Assembly: GCA_025449115.1 (NCBI GenBank)
Contig: JAHLKC010000340.1
Span: 1 to 11,644, forward strand
From: Chytridium lagenaria
Lineage: Eukaryota; Chytridiomycota; Chytridiomycetes; Chytridiales; Chytridiaceae
Reading direction: 5' to 3'
Length of the DNA stretch: 11,644 nucleotides
Shown here: positions 8,211-11,644 of the stretch, piece by piece
Numbering within the stretch: position 1 is the first letter of the stretch
Layout: every line of letters starts with the position of its first letter
Translations under genes and position numbers: made by a program
The notes under the pieces: generated by a model
The model's input: the letters and a program-made list of their open reading frames with translations, nothing else
Told to the model about the DNA's origin: nothing
Databases searched by the model: none

Positions 8211-8663
8211 CTAGAACTTCACAGAACTATCTGTAAATATATCAGGGCTCGCATTATCGGCAAGTCTATAAGGCCAAGTATTGGCAAGAGTTATATAATT
8301 GTTACCATCTAGCATCTCTATGGCTAGTGGTACTTCAAAGTTTTTGTCAGGATAGTCATCATCCAGATTATGGTCTATATCATGTTCCGACTGAGGAACT
8401 TCATTGTCAATAGGATTCTGGTCATCAGAATCTATATGCACAGCCTGCCGTAAAGAACGTTTAGCCTTGCGCTTAGGTTTCTTTATGGGGCTAGGAGGAG
8501 TATCTTCAAGGATACCATCATCTTCATCCTCACTACGATAACCATCATTATCTTCAGGCATCGTGTAGGATATGGGCTTAGGCGCAAGTCTCTTGCGGCC
8601 AGCATTCTTTTCATACACTACCCGTAGAGCATATGCGGTGGGCTGTGTTTTAGCAACACGGTC
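8211..8663 (-). other. Acidic C-terminal tail with a basic NLS-like cluster
   Basis: After the chromodomain the same frame runs about 150 codons to the stop at 8211. It is rich in Asp/Glu (DGYRSEDEDDGILED, HNLDDDYPDK) and contains KKPKRKAKR, which resembles a nuclear localisation signal. I see no further domain. It is open throughout, with no frame break, unlike the regions before it. Confidence 0.6.
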
Positions 8664-8814
8664 CCAGTAATCTTTAACTATGGATGAAGGTAAGGCCTCT
8701 TCATCCATTAGAAGGTTATGCGCGGTTCCATGACCGAGCCATTTAACATAATACTTTATACTTGTTGTTATGAGAATCATAAGTATGATAATCCAGTTTC
8801 TCAACATAGAACTC
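8664..8814 (-). other. Chromodomain at the integrase C-terminus
   Basis: The segment EFYVEKLDYHTYDSHNNKYK, followed after an extra base at 8754 by YYVKWLGHGTAHN and SIVKDYW, has the chromodomain pattern: opening beta strand, central YYVKW strand and C-terminal helix. In chromoviruses this domain directs integration toward particular chromatin. The aromatic after KW and the usual W.P.E segment are altered (LLMDEEALP), so ligand binding may differ. Confidence 0.8.
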
Positions 8815-9553
8815 AGGATCATTATAGTCGGCATCAGCGACTTCTTCATCAAATCGTCGAAACAATTCGCGATTAACTCCAACTGCTACCTTATTCTTAG
8901 GCATGCGTCTAATAACTTGGAGTTCTTTCCATGCTGCAATCTCAGCAGCAAAGTCATCTGAAGCTACTTCTGCAGATGCAGCATTAGCAGTCTCTGTAGG
9001 CGGCAAAGACTCAAATGGTCGGAGTCTAGCAGCATTAGCAAGTCGCGATAAGAGCTGGCCTCCGGGGAGGAGCTCTACAACTGTGTATCTATTGCTGTCC
9101 ATAGATCTACTAAGGACACGCATAGGGCCAGCCCATCTAAATTGGAACTTCTTAGTGGGGGCGTTCTTGTTCTCTTTCCCTCGACGTTCAGTCTTCAAGG
9201 GAACAGAGAGCCATACCAGGTCACCAACATCAAACGAGTGTTTGTTGCGACTGGGTTTACTTTGTTGTGCTCGTCTCTTGCGTTTGAGTTCTGCACGCAA
9301 GAGTACAGCTTTTGAATAGGCTAGTCTAGCAGCTAGCTGGGTAACATAATCTTTAGCCTCCAAACGATCATCTTCATCGTTGAGGGATTCTTTGACAAAG
9401 TCCTGAAGGGCTTGTCGAGTATTCATGAGCACACTCACATGTGTGTCAGTGTCTATATCATCTTCAGGAGAAATATAATTGTCAGGAGGAACATAATCGT
9501 CCTGGTCGTTGTTGACTTCAAGGTCAATTATCTTTACGTGCATAGCAGGCCCT

Positions 9554-10036
9554 TCAGCAATAAGGGGTCTGCTGTTGTAGTATTGAAGTAGATGGCGATA
9601 AAACCAACAAGTCATGATAGTATAGGTTCATGCCAGTATCAACAAAAAGCGGATAACTATCACGCAAGTGTGGTTTCTCCGTCGCACATCCTCTATGGAT
9701 AACAGTGGTATAGACATCTCTGTCTTTGCCCTCATGCATTATTCGAACCCGTCGGGTAATGGCATGCATAGGGAGCGTTTGTTTTCTTTGGAAGGATCTC
9801 CATTGAAATGTATAACTTAATCTTTTCATGGGATGAAAGTGAATAAGATAGAATACGTCATACTCATATTTCTGAAGAACATCAGCAATGAGTAGATAAG
9901 GTTCGCGACCGTCTGTTCTTGACAGATCGTGAGCAGCTCGCGCAAGGCGGTTGTCAAGAAGATGTGGTTGGTTAGAAACCATAGCAAGTATTCTGGGGAG
10001 GAGCCTCGGCAGTATCTCTAGTAGTGGAGACGGCAA
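9554..10036 (-). CDS. Unidentified 160-codon frame inside the integrase linker
   Basis: Between the integrase core and its GPY/F-like region the best open minus-strand frame has about 160 codons. It includes DNRLARAAHDLSRTDGREPY, DVFYLIHFHPMKRL and MHEGKDRDVYTTV. It starts in a frame that overlaps the end of the core frame and gives way to the C-terminal frame near 9600. The usual linker in this family is much shorter. I recognise no domain. It could be an inserted module, a lineage-specific linker or a chance frame; the amino-acid make-up favours real coding. Confidence 0.4.
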   Translation of the reverse strand: MPSPLLEILPRLLPRILAMVSNQPHLLDNRLARAAHDLSRTDGREPYLLIADVLQKYEYDVFYLIHFHPMKRLSYTFQWRSFQRKQTLPMHAITRRVRIMHEGKDRDVYTTVIHRGCATEKPHLRDSYPLFVDTGMNLYYHDLLVLSPSTSILQQQTPYC

Positions 10037-10425
10037 TCAGAGGTTCATCTCCAGTTTGAGCCCATAATCTGGGGTCTGGGTATTCTTCCGCAAACACGTC
10101 GTCTGTGGGATATCCAAACTTAAGGTCAGCCGGCGTAAACGCTTCACGGCCAACATCATCATGAATGGGGTTTCATTTGTGGTCTGGTGGACCGTAGTTC
10201 TATATGCAAACAACACATAGGGGAGTATCTCATCCCAATCGTCATGTGTTCTTTGGTTTATATATGCACGTATCATCTGCATAAAGTTTTGTTTGTTCGT
10301 TCCACTAAACCGTTGGCCTGCCCGGGGTTGTTTGGGGCTTCAATGCGGTGGCTCTTGATCAGGTAGGTCAAGTGCTGGCAATGAGATCATGTTGTCATAA
10401 TCATTGTGGTGAGCATCGCTGTGCT

Positions 10426-11644
10426 CTAAGAGACCAACTCAACCATTTCATGGTCAGTGAGTGACGCCACGAAATGGTGGTTGACATTCCATTTACAAGG
10501 AATTCGTTTATCTACAAAGGCGTAGTCTATTCTCCAAACAGCTTTATAGAACTCTGTTGGGTCATGCCAAGTATAATCCTGGCGTATGCGGATGGCTATG
10601 ACGAAATCCATCCTTAAAACCTAAGTTAATGAATGAGCTAAGCCAGTAGCGTTCATCATTGCGGAATCCAGAGTATCCATAGAATCTGGATGGTTCTCGA
10701 ACATCGATTGCTTTGTGAGCAATATTGAAATCGCCTACAACAATTGTATTTGACTGAGCTTTGAGACTCTTTACAAAAGTGTGTAGTCGTTCAAGGAACA
10801 TCATTTTATATTTGTCTGTGGTCATGCCTTGTGCCATTTGGCGCATAGACATTCACTATATTCATACCTAAAAGGCAGAGTGTAAGGCACCGTCCTTCTT
10901 CAACAAAGTCGTCGAAGTCAGTGCGCATCATATGAGTCCCACATATTACTGAAAGTACGGGGATATCTTCGCGGACCATGGTCATAACACCATTGTGTCC
11001 ATTTCTTTTGTCGTCAGCATACATCTTCCATCCGCGGACGGACTTCAGTTGTTGCCAAAACTTTTCATGACCATCGCCGACCATAGTCTCTTGGAAGCAG
11101 GCGATGTCGCATTCCATTTCATCCAAATATTTAGCAAAGAACTCTGCTCTATTGGATTCATCACCTTCAATTCTCTTTGCAAAGTGTTTCTTAACAAGAG
11201 CTTGAAGGCTGTTCACATTCCAACTTATAATCTTCAGCTTAGAAGAGCGGAATGGTGTTTGTATATCATCAATGGGATATAACTTTTTCATTGACTCTGG
11301 TGGGAAGTCGTGGATCATACGAGAAGGAACGTCAGGCAGGGCCGTCGTTCTCTCAACGCCATATATCTCACGTAGAGATGGAGGTGAGTCTGAGGTTGTC
11401 CTCTTTTCATTGAGGGGTGAGAATAGCTCCCGTATCTCAAGTATTTCATAGGCATAAAAACCACTTAGAGATTTTGGACCAGTGTCAGGCACTGGATAGT
11501 TTACAGCATCTGGTGGTAAACCAGCATTAACTGTTATGACATGGGTAATTTGTCCAGGTATGTGCCTAGGTGCGCGAGAGGAGTTGACCTCAGGATCAGG
11601 CACCTGGCAAATCCAGAATCGGGTAGTTCCTGTGAACTCCCGTT
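10426..11644 (-). pseudogene. AP endonuclease (ExoIII/APE-type) domain, frame-broken, partial at window edge
   Basis: Read from 11644 the frame is open to the edge, so the true start lies outside. About 120 residues of unrecognised extension (from about 11603) precede the catalytic domain. Motifs in order: ISWNVNSLQA (near 11230), DIACFQET (metal-binding Glu, ~11090), GHNGVMTMVRE, NVYAPNG (catalytic Tyr, ~10846), VVGDFNIAHKAID (Asp/Asn pair), SGFRNDER, WRIDYAFVD and LTDHEMVELV (catalytic His). This complete set is that of enzymes cutting DNA 5' to abasic sites in base-excision repair. The SGF..DER and RIDY motifs favour a true ExoIII/APE enzyme over a LINE endonuclease. Extra bases at 10814 and 10579 break the frame into three; the last piece ends at 10426, and a shifted frame could extend to 10340. 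It lies just upstream of the integrase fragment on the same strand, so it may belong to the retroelement or be a neighbouring host gene. Confidence 0.85.

Larger units (their letters stand above)
8211..10382 (-). pseudogene. Ty3/gypsy (chromovirus-type) integrase, 5'-truncated and frame-broken
   Basis: Minus-strand order: the back half of the catalytic core (HLTYLIKSHRIEAP, then PGQANGLVERTNKTL with the catalytic Glu in LVER, near 10376-10285), then DDWDEILPYVLFAYRTT and ETPFMMM (to ~10155), then GREAFTPADL. A long linker follows, then the C-terminal region: FDVGDLVWLSVP, FQFRWAGPMRVL and ARLRPFE (about 9231-9013), a GPY/F-like module found in Ty3/gypsy integrases. A chromodomain and an acidic tail end at 8211. 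The enzyme inserts element cDNA into host DNA. The HHCC zinc finger and first catalytic Asp are absent, so it could not work as it stands. Frame breaks: near 10284 and 10152 (one base missing each), around 9972-9985, around 9600, and an extra base at 8754. A candidate LTR follows. The family assignment is firm; whether all breaks are real is not. Confidence 0.85.

Noticed and set aside
8770..9319. Plus-strand frames opposite the integrase C-terminal region
   Set aside because: The minus-strand frame there has clear integrase motifs (GDLVWL, WAGP, RLRPF), so these are antisense shadows.
8211..10382. Polinton/Maverick integrase, since that family also has a chromodomain
   Set aside because: The GD.VWL...WAGP...RLRPF region and flanking purine tract plus LTR-like ends are typical of Ty3/gypsy, and no Polinton polymerase or capsid gene is seen.

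Overview
The window looks like a repeat-rich, transposon-dense nuclear segment of a eukaryote, possibly subtelomeric. Three things point that way: spliceosomal introns (GT...AG, mostly 38-55 nt, often with an ATTAAC/ATTAAT branch-point-like motif), a short TTAGGG telomere-type tract, and remnants of eukaryotic transposable elements. Short introns, TTAGGG repeats, a KDZ-like transposase and a chromodomain Ty3/gypsy element would fit a fungus or another opisthokont. That placement is inference. No bacterial operon, rRNA gene or confident tRNA is visible.

Layout, left to right. Positions 1-1157 are 3.5 copies of a ~332-bp tandem repeat. It is cut off by a TTAGGG tract (1156-1172), which abuts a second tandem array of ~128-bp units (1173-1512). 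Positions 1558-4970 (+) hold a broken, intron-rich gene resembling the KDZ/HMGXB3-like transposase family: cysteine clusters, then three candidate D/D/E catalytic positions, spread over about ten exons with several reading-frame breaks. Its three longest introns (95, 162 and 174 nt) are exactly the ones carrying GC-rich, palindrome-rich islands built around CCGTACGG / CCCGTAAGGG-like words. Related islands recur downstream, in both remaining tandem arrays and between genes. Positions 5060-7116 are a 267-bp tandem array (seven full units and one partial unit), each unit with one GC island and a conserved 56-codon plus-strand frame. Positions 7245-7642 hold only faint minus-strand coding traces.

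The right third is on the minus strand. Read 11644 to 7643 it shows: (i) an AP-endonuclease (ExoIII/APE-type) domain with a ~120-residue N-terminal extension, running off the window edge; (ii) within about 100 bp of its end, the back half of a Ty3/gypsy integrase core; (iii) a long linker with an unidentified ~160-residue reading frame; (iv) the integrase C-terminal GPY/F-like region, a chromodomain and an acidic tail with a basic cluster; (v) a purine tract and a candidate 422-bp 3' LTR (7643-8064, TG...CA on the minus strand). No reverse transcriptase, RNase H, integrase zinc finger or first catalytic Asp is seen between the endonuclease and the integrase piece.

All three large coding regions contain single-base frame breaks while keeping their catalytic motifs. 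They are either recently dead or carry assembly indels. The near-uniform 267-bp array argues against a high random error rate, but polishing could mask that. The most interesting points are the intron-resident GC islands, the endonuclease-integrase junction, and the telomere tract joining two arrays that share a sequence core.
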